Shown: positions 1 through 6,892 of the stretch, one piece after another
How positions within the stretch are numbered: position 1 is the first letter of the stretch
Layout: every line of letters begins with the position of its first letter
Source of the DNA: Phocaeicola massiliensis B84634 = Timone 84634 = DSM 17679 = JCM 13223
GTDB lineage: Bacteria > Bacteroidota > Bacteroidia > Bacteroidales > Bacteroidaceae
Length of the DNA: 64,000 bases
Reading direction: 5' to 3'
Assembly: GCF_000382445.1 (NCBI RefSeq)
Contig: NZ_KB905472.1
Coordinates: forward strand, 2,997,603-3,061,602
Translations under genes and position numbers: made by a program
The notes under the pieces: model-generated
Database searches by the model: none
What the model saw: only the letters and a program-made list of their open reading frames with translations
What the model was told of the DNA's origin: nothing

Positions 1-404
1 CATCACTTTTGTTTTTTGAGGTGTTACATTCAATTGTTTCGTCAAAACCGGATGGCATGAGGACATGGAGCGAAATGTTAAATTCGGTGGCTTTTTTGAG
101 GGACTTGTGGAAAAGCCATAAAAATCCCATTTTTCTCAGGTTCGAATTGCCTTTTGTATCCCGGGTTCGATTCCTTTTTTTATCCCGATGGGAAATACCG
201 AATTTTTAAGTTTCTTTCACTTTTTAGACTTCATCCGGTCATGTGTGCAAAATTACTTTTTCACACCAGAGATTGGGATTGTCAAACAATTGAAAAACAA
301 TGAAGTATGGTACATATTTATGGCTTTTTCAAAAGCCTTTAAAAAAGCCACTGAATTGGCGAAATCCAACTTCACAAATATGTAGCGGAATGCGTAGTGA
401 GGGT
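1..404. other. No recognisable gene
   Basis: Only short overlapping reading frames occur here. They have no recognisable motif and low-complexity translations rich in Phe and Leu. The stretch lies beyond the terminator of the minus-strand tRNA-Phe gene. I see no promoter or repeat that I can support. It could be the decayed end of a neighbouring gene outside the window. Confidence 0.4.
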
Positions 405-444
405 AAAAAAAAAGAACCCTTGAACTATCTCTAATTCAAGGGTT
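405..444 (-). terminator. Intrinsic terminator of tRNA-Phe
   Basis: A perfect 10-bp stem (AACCCTTGAA with TTCAAGGGTT, loop of 10) at 415-444 is followed on the minus strand by a run of about nine U residues at 413-405. It sits 22 nt past the tRNA 3' end. Confidence 0.85.
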
Positions 445-465
445 TTCTAAAATTGAAAAGCTTTT

Positions 466-541
466 TGGTGGTGCCACCAGGAATCGAACCGGGGACACAA
501 GGATTTTCAGTCCTTTGCTCTACCAACTGAGCTATGGCACC
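466..541 (-). tRNA. tRNA-Phe (GAA)
   Basis: A full cloverleaf can be folded on the minus strand. The acceptor stem is GGTGCCA/TGGCACC, the D arm contains AGTTGGTA, the anticodon loop CTGAAAA carries GAA, and the T loop is TTCGATT. The 3' CCA is encoded (466-468). The third T-stem pair reads C against T, a single mismatch. A canonical promoter lies upstream and a terminator directly downstream, so it appears to be a single-gene unit. Confidence 0.97.
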
Positions 542-562
542 ATTGTTTCTCGTTTGCGGTTG

Positions 563-593
563 CAAAGGTAGGCATATTTTTTGAATCTACAAA
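563..593 (-). promoter_or_regulatory. Promoter of tRNA-Phe
   Basis: On the minus strand a TTTG -33 box (593-590) is followed after exactly 19 nt by TACCTTTG (570-563). This matches the Bacteroides consensus TTTG-N19-TAnnTTTG. The mature tRNA begins about 22 nt downstream. Confidence 0.85.
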
Positions 594-621
594 TTTTTTG
601 CAAATTTTCTGCCAAATTCTT

Positions 622-650
622 TTTGGTTTCAAAAAAATGATTTACCTTTG
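622..650 (+). promoter_or_regulatory. Promoter of tRNA-Pro
   Basis: The -7 box TACCTTTG is at 643-650 and the best -33 match TTTG at 622-625 (spacer 17). The tRNA begins 18 nt after the -7 box. It is divergent from the tRNA-Phe promoter. Confidence 0.75.
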
Positions 651-667
651 CACTCGCAAAACAGAAA

Positions 668-740
668 CGGAATGTAGCGCAGTTGGTAGCGCACTACGTT
701 CGGGACGTAGGGGTCGGGCGTTCGAGTCGCCTCATTCCGA
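668..740 (+). tRNA. tRNA-Pro (CGG)
   Basis: The cloverleaf has acceptor stem CGGAATG/CATTCCG, a D arm with GTTGGTA, anticodon stem CTACG/CGTAG with loop TTCGGGA (anticodon CGG), and T loop TTCGAGT. The discriminator is A and the 3' CCA is not encoded (CAG follows), unlike the neighbouring tRNA-Phe, so CCA must be added after transcription. Confidence 0.97.
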
Positions 741-745
741 CAGAG

Positions 746-780
746 AACGGCAAGCAGTGAAAATTGCTTGTCGTTTTTTT
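746..780 (+). terminator. Intrinsic terminator of tRNA-Pro
   Basis: The stem AACGGCAAGCA/TGCTTGTCGTT, with one G-T pair, encloses an 8-nt loop and is followed by a T run. It lies 5 nt past the tRNA. Confidence 0.85.
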
Positions 781-819
781 TACCTTCGCAAACCGCTGTA
801 AAGGCTCAGTTGATATGGC

Positions 820-1050
820 TCAGTCTGAAAACTTGGCTGCTTTATTGGTCAGAATCGTATAAACATCTCCATTGCTCAGGCAAGTTTCATCCAAAGAAAG
901 GTTTTCTCCAATGTTTTCAGGATAAAGGAGGTAGTCATGCGCATATTCGAGCTGATCCCGGTTCCGGTAATCACTGATTTTCTCCTTGTATTGTTTACGA
1001 AGAGTCTGTCCTTTTACGCCATAACGTTCCGCAAGCACACAGATGCTCAC
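820..1050 (-). pseudogene. Truncated ISAon1-type transposase, catalytic part
   Basis: This frame of about 76 codons carries a helix-turn-helix-like start (VLAERYGVKGQTLRKQYKEK) and then the first acidic catalytic motif around LDETCLSNG. It ends with three unrelated residues after KAAK. Intact relatives continue for well over 150 further residues. Its frame is +1 relative to the upstream ORF, which ends near a T6A4 run at about 1074-1083. In intact elements the two parts may be joined by slippage. A GTG start at about 1050 is possible but weak. Confidence 0.7.
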
Positions 1051-1060
1051 AGGAGTAGAT

Positions 1061-1411
1061 TCAATCTCCTTCTTTTAAAAAAGAAACGAACTCAGAATTG
1101 AGCCGTGTACCGTCAAATTCGGATAAATCCCAGTCATAACTGAAGATTTCATTGGAAGACTTGTCAAGCCATTTACGTTTACGAACATGGAGATAAGTGG
1201 CGCGACCACGAATAGGATAGTCTTGGATTGTACGATACTCACCAAAACCATAGGATATGATATCCGGGTTGGACTTATCTTCTTTTAGCTGAACTTTTTT
1301 TTCATCAAGATAAATATCAAAACGGTCAGCACTCTTGTCGAAATTGACAATATCAAAGTTGTCTATAAGCACATCCGGAAGGATGGCACGAAGGAATCGT
1401 TCGGGTTTCAT
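1061..1411 (-). CDS. ISAon1-type transposase N-terminal region protein
   Basis: This 116-residue protein is the small upstream partner of this transposase type. It is rich in charged residues, with conserved-looking blocks around GFGEYRTIQDYPIRGRATYLHVRKRKW. The family is known from many Bacteroides genomes as a separate N-terminal ORF, probably a DNA-recognition part. The frame itself looks intact, but the downstream catalytic ORF is truncated, so transposition from this copy is not expected. I infer no host function. Confidence 0.75.
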   Translation of the reverse strand: MKPERFLRAILPDVLIDNFDIVNFDKSADRFDIYLDEKKVQLKEDKSNPDIISYGFGEYRTIQDYPIRGRATYLHVRKRKWLDKSSNEIFSYDWDLSEFDGTRLNSEFVSFLKEGD

Positions 1412-1476
1412 AAAACAAAGGTAAGCAAAGATAGCTAATTTTAAAACTTACCAACCAGATATTTCCGCTGAGCCAT

Positions 1477-1512
1477 AAAAACAACGCTTCCATTAATACC
1501 GGGAGCGTTTCT
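1477..1512 (-). terminator. Terminator of the VirE/VapE-like gene
   Basis: A 9-bp stem (1485-1493 with 1503-1511, one G-T pair) is followed on the minus strand by GTTTTTATGG. The T run is short, so its strength is uncertain. It lies about 40 nt past the stop codon at 1552. Confidence 0.6.
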
Positions 1513-1551
1513 TTTTGTATATGCGTCCCGTCACCTTATCTCGCATTGTTA

Positions 1552-3378
1552 TTAGCATGCCACCACCCGATACACATTCCCCTTGGCGGTATGTACTCGC
1601 TCGCCCAACTGCGGCAGGATGCGGCTCAGACTGTAGGCGGTCATGCCTCTCATGACCGAAGGATGGGCAGACTTCATCCGCTCGAATAATTGGGTGGCGG
1701 AAAGGGTCAGCACTTCCTGCGGATGGTCCGCTTCCGTGGCTAAGCGGAAGCAAAGGCGGAATACCTCCTCTTCGGGTATGTGTTTGTAGAACAGGGCGTT
1801 GTGCTGCTGGATGGCTTGCTCTTCTTCCTTGTTGAACCAGCTTCGTTCACCGGACAGGAGTTCCGCTTTGAGTTGGGCGTACAGCTGTTCATGCTCCACA
1901 GGTGTGACGCAGTCAATGGCGTGCTCCAAGCTGACACAGAGGAAGCGGCGCGAGCCGGTGCGGTCTACCAGCAGGTCTTCCCGGTTGCTGGTGCCGATGA
2001 ACGAGGCGATGCGGGGAAGTGCCGACGCACTGCGTTTGTAGGCCTTGCGGATGTTCAGTGCGGAGGCTTGCATCAGGTTCTTCAGCAGGGGCATTTTGGA
2101 CGCGCTGAGTTTGTCGAATTCATCCAGATTGATCAGACCGCAGGCAGCGAGTTTGGCTTCGGCGGATGCCGGAGAGCTGAGGTCGTAACTTTCTGTGTAA
2201 TAAGCTTTCAGCGCATCGGGCATCAGCAGGCGGCAGAACGTACTTTTCCCCAGTCCTTGTCGGCTGCTCACCAGCAGGGGAGCCACGCTGTTGGCGCGGT
2301 TGATACTGTTAGCGCGGTTGGCACTGTTGGCGTTGTTGGTATCCGGATGAAACTGCATCCATTGGGCGGAGAGTCCCAGCATCCAGCGGTGGAAACCATT
2401 CACCCATACCGGGTCGTCGGACACCCGGCGGGCAAGTGCGGATACGCGATCCTTGCCGTCCCATTCGGGAAGTTGTTCAAAGTAGGCGGTAAAGGGATGG
2501 TATTCGCTGATGCGGCGCGAGCGCACAAAGCGTTGGATGTCTCTGTCCCAGCAGTCTATGCCTGTTTCGATGGCTTCCATGCTGAGCGTGTTCATCCACC
2601 GTTCGTCCACCTTGGTGTAGCGCAGGTGGGTGTCGGGAATGTTGTTTGTTACTTCTTCCACCTCGGTTTCCTCGGTCAGCACGTTGAAGCGGAAGCGGTA
2701 GCGGGAGGTGAGGAAAGCGGTCACTTCCTGCATCAGGGAGGATGATTTCGCTTTCTTGACTTCCTCTTTCGAGGATTCTAATCCGGCTTCCTTTCGATTG
2801 CCTTCCGATGATATCACTCCGATTTTCTTTTCAACATCTTCCGAGGATTCTAATCCGGCTTCTTTTCGAGTGCCTTCCGAAGATATCACTCCGATTTTCT
2901 TTCCAACATCTTCCGAGGATTCTAATCCTGCTTCCTTTTCAATATCTTTCGAGTGTGCGATATTCATAACCTTTCGAGCACCTCCCGATTGTGCGGCTTC
3001 CTTCTCCGTTTTTTCAATTAAGACTGCCGGGCATCCGGGAGCTTCGTTCCTGCTTTCCGATAAATTGCCCTTGCCGTTTTCAGCCGGAAGAACCTGTGAC
3101 TTGCTCACTTCCTTCACTCCGTCTTCATCGGACACAATGTAATGGTAAACGCCCGCCAGCGCATTCCCGTCGGTGCGCGGAGTCCAGTCCACCACCAAAG
3201 CCACCCGGCCTTCGCGGATATCCACTGCCAGATGCACACCGGGGATGGTCCGACAAAGCGGTATCAGTCCGTTGAGGGCGGATATGAAGTCACGGCGCGG
3301 CGTTCCGTCGGAAGGAACAGGAGCTGACAGGAATTTGCTTCCGAAGAAGACTGTTTTGAGGGTGGCGAATACATTCAT
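1552..3378 (-). CDS. VirE/VapE-like P-loop ATPase with repeat-rich linker
   Basis: This 608-residue protein belongs to the Bacteroides group with a BT4734/BF3469-type N-terminal domain (about residues 1-90), a VirE/VapE-type ATPase domain and a DUF3874-like C terminus. Walker A is RQGLGKST at about 373-380 and Walker B LINLDEFD at about 415-422. Residues 148-205 are nearly identical 24-residue repeats (AGLESSEDV...GVISSEG). Residues 349-365 form an Asn/Ala repeat (NANSANRANSINRANS) just before the P-loop. Relatives occur on mobile elements next to primase or replication genes, so a nucleic-acid-dependent NTPase role is inferred. GC content is higher than in most neighbours. A decayed second copy lies at 53139-53355. 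Confidence 0.8.
   Translation of the reverse strand: MNVFATLKTVFFGSKFLSAPVPSDGTPRRDFISALNGLIPLCRTIPGVHLAVDIREGRVALVVDWTPRTDGNALAGVYHYIVSDEDGVKEVSKSQVLPAENGKGNLSESRNEAPGCPAVLIEKTEKEAAQSGGARKVMNIAHSKDIEKEAGLESSEDVGKKIGVISSEGTRKEAGLESSEDVEKKIGVISSEGNRKEAGLESSKEEVKKAKSSSLMQEVTAFLTSRYRFRFNVLTEETEVEEVTNNIPDTHLRYTKVDERWMNTLSMEAIETGIDCWDRDIQRFVRSRRISEYHPFTAYFEQLPEWDGKDRVSALARRVSDDPVWVNGFHRWMLGLSAQWMQFHPDTNNANSANRANSINRANSVAPLLVSSRQGLGKSTFCRLLMPDALKAYYTESYDLSSPASAEAKLAACGLINLDEFDKLSASKMPLLKNLMQASALNIRKAYKRSASALPRIASFIGTSNREDLLVDRTGSRRFLCVSLEHAIDCVTPVEHEQLYAQLKAELLSGERSWFNKEEEQAIQQHNALFYKHIPEEEVFRLCFRLATEADHPQEVLTLSATQLFERMKSAHPSVMRGMTAYSLSRILPQLGERVHTAKGNVYRVVAC
2770..2940. repeat. 72-bp coding minisatellite
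   Basis: The sequence CGAGGATTCTAAT recurs at 2770, 2842 and 2914, an exact 72-bp period. The third unit diverges at its far end. The period is a multiple of three, so unit gain or loss would keep the host gene in frame and only change linker length. Confidence 0.9.
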
Positions 3379-3407
3379 GAGGCACTTTTTTTAGATTTGA
3401 CGAACTA

Positions 3408-3438
3408 CAAATATACAACATGAAAAAGCGTTTGTCAA
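3408..3438 (-). promoter_or_regulatory. Promoter of the VirE/VapE-like gene
   Basis: The minus strand shows TATATTTG (3415-3408) with TTGAC about 20 nt upstream. The start codon at 3378 is 30 nt downstream. The same box and surroundings are kept in the decayed copy at 53103-53110. Confidence 0.7.
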
Positions 3439-3498
3439 GAGGGGAGACAAATTAATCAAACCCGGGTACAGGATATGACGGAGCCTGACACAATGACA

Positions 3499-3619
3499 TA
3501 TATACGTGCAGGCTCATGCGTACGTACGTGTAGCTCGATACGTATATACGTGTGACCTGATGCGTATATACGTGTAGACTTATGCCACCGTATGTGTAGT
3601 CCGATGCGTACGTACACAC
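3499..3619. repeat. 22-bp tandem repeats with palindromic cores
   Basis: Five consecutive 22-bp units and a partial sixth begin with variants of TATATACGTG or TACGTACGTG. The cores are palindromic (ACGTATATACGT-like). They lie about 60-180 bp upstream of the promoter of the VirE/VapE-like gene. A matching array occurs at 52942-53020 upstream of the second copy. Confidence 0.9.
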
Positions 3620-3642
3620 TTTACAATTGAATTCAAAATGTG

Positions 3643-3770
3643 GATAATGCTGTCGTTTCGTGCGTAGGGGCAGGGTTCGCCTGCCCGAAGACACAAAGCA
3701 AACTGTTTTCGGGCGAGCGAACCTCGCCCCTACAGCTGACGATGGGATAGCACGGTTTAGTTTTGACACA
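3643..3770. repeat. MITE-like hairpin element, copy 1
   Basis: This 128-bp element begins GATAATGCTGTC and ends GTTTTGACACA. Two arms of about 25 bp (near 3665-3690 and 3707-3732) are nearly perfect inverse complements rich in GGGGC/GCCCC. It interrupts the homology between the two upstream regions at 3400-4145 and 52555-53100, so it was probably inserted here. A diverged relative lies at 4283-4436. Confidence 0.7.
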
Positions 3771-3782
3771 CTCCCATGCTGC

Positions 3783-3823
3783 AAAAAAGACCTTGATGTT
3801 TTCAAAAAAGACCTTGATGTTTC
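3783..3823. repeat. 21-bp direct repeat, AAAAAAGACCTTGATGTTTT type
   Basis: Two consecutive units (3783-3803 and 3804-3823) share AAAAAAGACCTTGATGTTT. An inverse relative (AAAAACATC) follows at 3826-3834, allowing hairpins. Similar units occur at 26758-26799 and, inverted, at 52903-52919. Confidence 0.85.
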
Positions 3824-4148
3824 TTAAAAACATCACCATCTTTTTTAAAAAGCCCGGTATGTTTTTATGTAAGGGAAGATGGAACCACCCTCACCAAGTC
3901 GGTCATTTCTCCTTTTCCGTTCATCCTTACATATTAGCCAAAACGCATTATCAATCAATCGTTTAACAATGACAGAACATCCCCTCATTCCCCTTTCAGC
4001 CATGCTTCCCAAGCTACTTTTAAACCAGCCTTCAGCATTTCTCCTGCCGGAAGAAATTTTACAGATGAAAGGAGACTGCAGGGGTGGTAACAAGATGTCC
4101 ATTCACTACCGGAGCCCTACCAACAGGACATTTCAGCGGTAGATGAAA

Positions 4149-4180
4149 GGAGGAAGGAAGAAGCAATATTTCCTTCCTCC
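4149..4180. repeat. Perfect 11-bp hairpin
   Basis: GGAGGAAGGAA (4149-4159) and TTCCTTCCTCC (4170-4180) are exact inverse complements with a 10-nt loop. There is no T run next to it on either strand, so it is not a clear terminator. Confidence 0.6.
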
Positions 4181-4282
4181 GCTACTATGATATCTGCCGG
4201 CTTCTCATCAAATGTTCGCCGTCGAGTCCTTCAGATTTCACTTCACGATAAACCTTTACCCTTGGGATTGTGTCTAAACACT

Positions 4283-4436
4283 GATAATGCTGTCATTTTG
4301 TTAGTAAGGGCGAGATTCGCTCGCCCAAAATAGCTTGTTTGTGTATTACTCCCAAGATCGTGACCGTTGGTTCGGACAGGCAAACCCTGCCCTACAGTTG
4401 ATGATTTGATAGATCGGGTTAGCTTTGATACATCCC
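4283..4436. repeat. MITE-like hairpin element, copy 2
   Basis: It shares its start (GATAATGCTGTCNTTT), its GGGCGAG...CTCGCCC arm and its end (CCTACAG-TGATGATTTGATAG...GCTTTGATACA) with copy 1. The interior has diverged and is longer. It lies between the accessory patch and the 3' end of the GH3 gene. Confidence 0.6.
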
Positions 4437-4470
4437 TATCAGACTGCGACAAAGACTTTTTAAATAATGC

Positions 4471-6840
4471 CTATATAATCTCAAAGCTTCCCTCCAAACG
4501 GATATCCGCCGATGAAGCCCCAACCATTACTTTGAAACTTCCCGGCTCTACACAAAAGTTCATATTCTTATCCCAAAGCCCTAAATCCTGCGGACGAAGT
4601 TTGAAACGAACGATTTTTTCCTCTCCCGGCTCCAAAGAAATACGCTCAAACCCACGCAACACTTTTGTGTAAGTCGTAACACTGCTCACTTCATCACGCA
4701 AATAAAGTTGTACCACTTCATCTCCTTTTACCTTTCCCGTATTCTTCACTCTGCAACTTATATTTACTTCACCCTGTACCCCTTGTTCCTTGGGAGTTAT
4801 TTGCAAATCACTATAAACAAAAGAAGTATAGCTCAAACCATATCCGAAAGGATAAAGTGCACCATAAACCGAAGTACTTGCAGGGACATCCGATCCCGGT
4901 TTAAAAGGAAAGGCAAATGGTATTTGTCCTACTGATTTCGGAAAAGTCACAGCCAGTCTTCCACCCGGATTGTAATCTCCAAACAAAGCCTCAGCCACTG
5001 CCTGCCCGCAAAACTCACCGGGAAACCAGGCATGTAATATCGCCGGAACATTAGCCGCTGCATAATTAATGGTTGCCGCACGACCGTCAAGCAACACCAA
5101 CACTACCGGCGTGCCTGTGCCCATCACAGCTTTCAACAACTCTTCCTGACGGCCAGGCAGCTCCAAACTGGTGCGAGAACGGTCTTCCCTTACCGTCAGT
5201 TCATTACCGCCCAGCACCATAATGGCAACTTCTGCATTTTGCGCAGCGGCAACCGCCTCATCCATCAGCCTGCTTTCTTCTTCCGTCTTCGGGAAATCAA
5301 GAATTTCACTTTCCGGGAAATGCGGGTCTATAATATCACAACCCTTCCGATAAACCACCTCTGCATCGGGAAGCATTTCCTTTATTCCCTGAAAAACTGT
5401 CTTTATCGGTGCATTGGCAGGTCCGTAACGGCAGATAAGTTGCTTCTTCTCTTCGGCATTCGGACCGATAACAGCCACCTTCCGAATCGATTTGGATAAA
5501 GGCAGCATCTCTTTCTCATTCTTAAGCAAGACCAATGACTGACGCGCTGCATCGAGTGCCACCGCCTGATGTTCTTTGCTATGTACTATCTTCTCGGCCA
5601 ATTTTCCATCACCGCGATACGGGTTGTCGAATAATCCCAGCCAAAACTTCACCCGAAGAACCTCCGCCACACGCTTGTCCACCGTATCAAAAGAAATCTT
5701 TCCATCGGCAATTGCCTTACGCAAAGGAATTATAAACTCGTCGGGAGCAGTAAAATTAGTACGCACATTCAAACCGGCATTGACACACTGCGCAATACCG
5801 TCTTCGTATGTATCAGCCACCTTATGTTTGCCTGCAACAAACTCCACCGCCTCACTGTCAGAAACCACATACCCCTTGAATCCCCATTCCTGACGCAAGA
5901 TTTCGGTCAGGAAATGATAGCTTCCGCTAATCGGTTCACCATCATAATCATTATAAGAGCTCATCACGCCCAAAGCCCCTGCATCTTGGAAAGCTACCCG
6001 GAAAGGCTCCAGATAGAGCGTTCTCATTTCACGCGGTGCTACATGGGGATCGGTACGCGTTTGCCCATCGCGTCCGCCCACAGGAATACTGTAAACAGCA
6101 AAATGTTTGGGAGTGGCAACCAAATTATGCTTTTGAAGGGTAGTTACCATTTGTTTACCTAGTTGTCCCACCAGATAAGGATCTTCACCATACGTTTCCA
6201 CACAACGTCCCCAGCGGGGATCTTGCGAAATATCCAAAATGGGAGAATAAATATTGGTATAGCCCAAAGCATCTGCTTCACGTGCCTCCACTTCGGCAAT
6301 ACGCGCAATCAGTTCTTTGTTCCAAGTGGCACCTTGTCCACACTGGGCAGGGAAATAAGTGGCACGGTCGTGACACAAACCACGTATACCCTCGTTTGTA
6401 AAGTCAACCGGAATACCCAAACGAGTTTCTTCAATAAACCACCGCTGGATAGCATGCTTCGTATCTACATGCCTGATGTAGGGAAAGGCATACTCTGAAC
6501 GAAACTTGCCGAGACCGTTATGCTCTTCATCAATATTTCCAATGCCGTCTTTCCATATTTCGGTTTTCCAGTTTTCTTGAGGCAACGCATCTTTCAAAAT
6601 ACGCCCCGAACCGTAAAGCGTGGCCATCTGACAGGTTTTCTCATCAAGAGTCATTTGACTCAACAAATCCTGCACACGGTCTTCCAACGGAGCCTTGGGA
6701 TCTTCATAAATATCCATCACTCCATTCTTATTAAAGTCAATCCAGCCTTTATGATAAATACTTTTTTGAGGGGATGCCGCACTCATCTGAGAGTGAGTAC
6801 ATAAAGCCAACAAGCCTAATAATACAATTTGGTTTTTCAT
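4471..6840 (-). CDS. Glycoside hydrolase family 3 (beta-glucosidase/xylosidase type)
   Basis: This 789-residue exported hydrolase removes terminal beta-linked sugars from oligosaccharides. A signal peptide of about 22 residues ends near AAS. The family 3 TIM-barrel domain spans about 50-390, with KHF (245-247) and the nucleophile Asp328 in GYVVSDSEA. The (alpha/beta)6 sandwich spans about 415-640 and contains the acid/base region NELTVREDRSRTSLELPG. A fibronectin-III-like C-terminal domain covers about 690-785. Length and order are typical of BglX-like family 3 enzymes. The SDSEA motif, in place of SDW, is seen in several xylosidase and glucosidase branches, so the substrate is not decided. 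The DUF418 gene lies upstream in the same direction, 52 bp away. Confidence 0.92.
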   Translation of the reverse strand: MKNQIVLLGLLALCTHSQMSAASPQKSIYHKGWIDFNKNGVMDIYEDPKAPLEDRVQDLLSQMTLDEKTCQMATLYGSGRILKDALPQENWKTEIWKDGIGNIDEEHNGLGKFRSEYAFPYIRHVDTKHAIQRWFIEETRLGIPVDFTNEGIRGLCHDRATYFPAQCGQGATWNKELIARIAEVEAREADALGYTNIYSPILDISQDPRWGRCVETYGEDPYLVGQLGKQMVTTLQKHNLVATPKHFAVYSIPVGGRDGQTRTDPHVAPREMRTLYLEPFRVAFQDAGALGVMSSYNDYDGEPISGSYHFLTEILRQEWGFKGYVVSDSEAVEFVAGKHKVADTYEDGIAQCVNAGLNVRTNFTAPDEFIIPLRKAIADGKISFDTVDKRVAEVLRVKFWLGLFDNPYRGDGKLAEKIVHSKEHQAVALDAARQSLVLLKNEKEMLPLSKSIRKVAVIGPNAEEKKQLICRYGPANAPIKTVFQGIKEMLPDAEVVYRKGCDIIDPHFPESEILDFPKTEEESRLMDEAVAAAQNAEVAIMVLGGNELTVREDRSRTSLELPGRQEELLKAVMGTGTPVVLVLLDGRAATINYAAANVPAILHAWFPGEFCGQAVAEALFGDYNPGGRLAVTFPKSVGQIPFAFPFKPGSDVPASTSVYGALYPFGYGLSYTSFVYSDLQITPKEQGVQGEVNISCRVKNTGKVKGDEVVQLYLRDEVSSVTTYTKVLRGFERISLEPGEEKIVRFKLRPQDLGLWDKNMNFCVEPGSFKVMVGASSADIRLEGSFEII

Positions 6841-6892
6841 AAGTAAATATTCTTTCGTTGTTCGATATGCGTGTTTTATTTTCAGTAACCAA

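Larger units (their letters stand above)
820..1411 (-). mobile_element. Truncated insertion sequence (ISAon1-type transposase)
   Basis: Two consecutive minus-strand reading frames match the two-part transposase annotated as ISAon1 family in Bacteroides. The catalytic frame stops just after the first DDE-type motif (LDETCLSNGDVYTILTNKAA), so most of the catalytic domain is missing. The break lies at about 832, about 50 bp from the tRNA-Pro terminator. I could not identify terminal inverted repeats or a target-site duplication. The element is inferred to be inactive. Confidence 0.75.
3379..4470. other. Repeat-rich intergenic region
   Basis: This 1.1-kb stretch has no gene I can support. It holds the promoter and repeat arrays of the VirE/VapE-like gene, two hairpin elements and a perfect palindrome. 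Reading 4145 down to 3400 on the minus strand gives a sequence clearly homologous to 52555-53138 on the plus strand. Confidence 0.8.

Noticed and set aside
1780-2745. A 321-codon plus-strand frame
   Set aside because: It is the antisense shadow of the VirE/VapE-like gene in GC-rich sequence. It has no family motif and no promoter.
3499-3619. Possible CRISPR array
   Set aside because: Units are contiguous 22-bp degenerate repeats without spacers, and no cas genes are present.
3845-4102. An 85-codon minus-strand frame upstream of the VirE/VapE-like gene
   Set aside because: The homologous stretch near 52610-52840 breaks the frame early, so the reading frame is not conserved although the DNA is.
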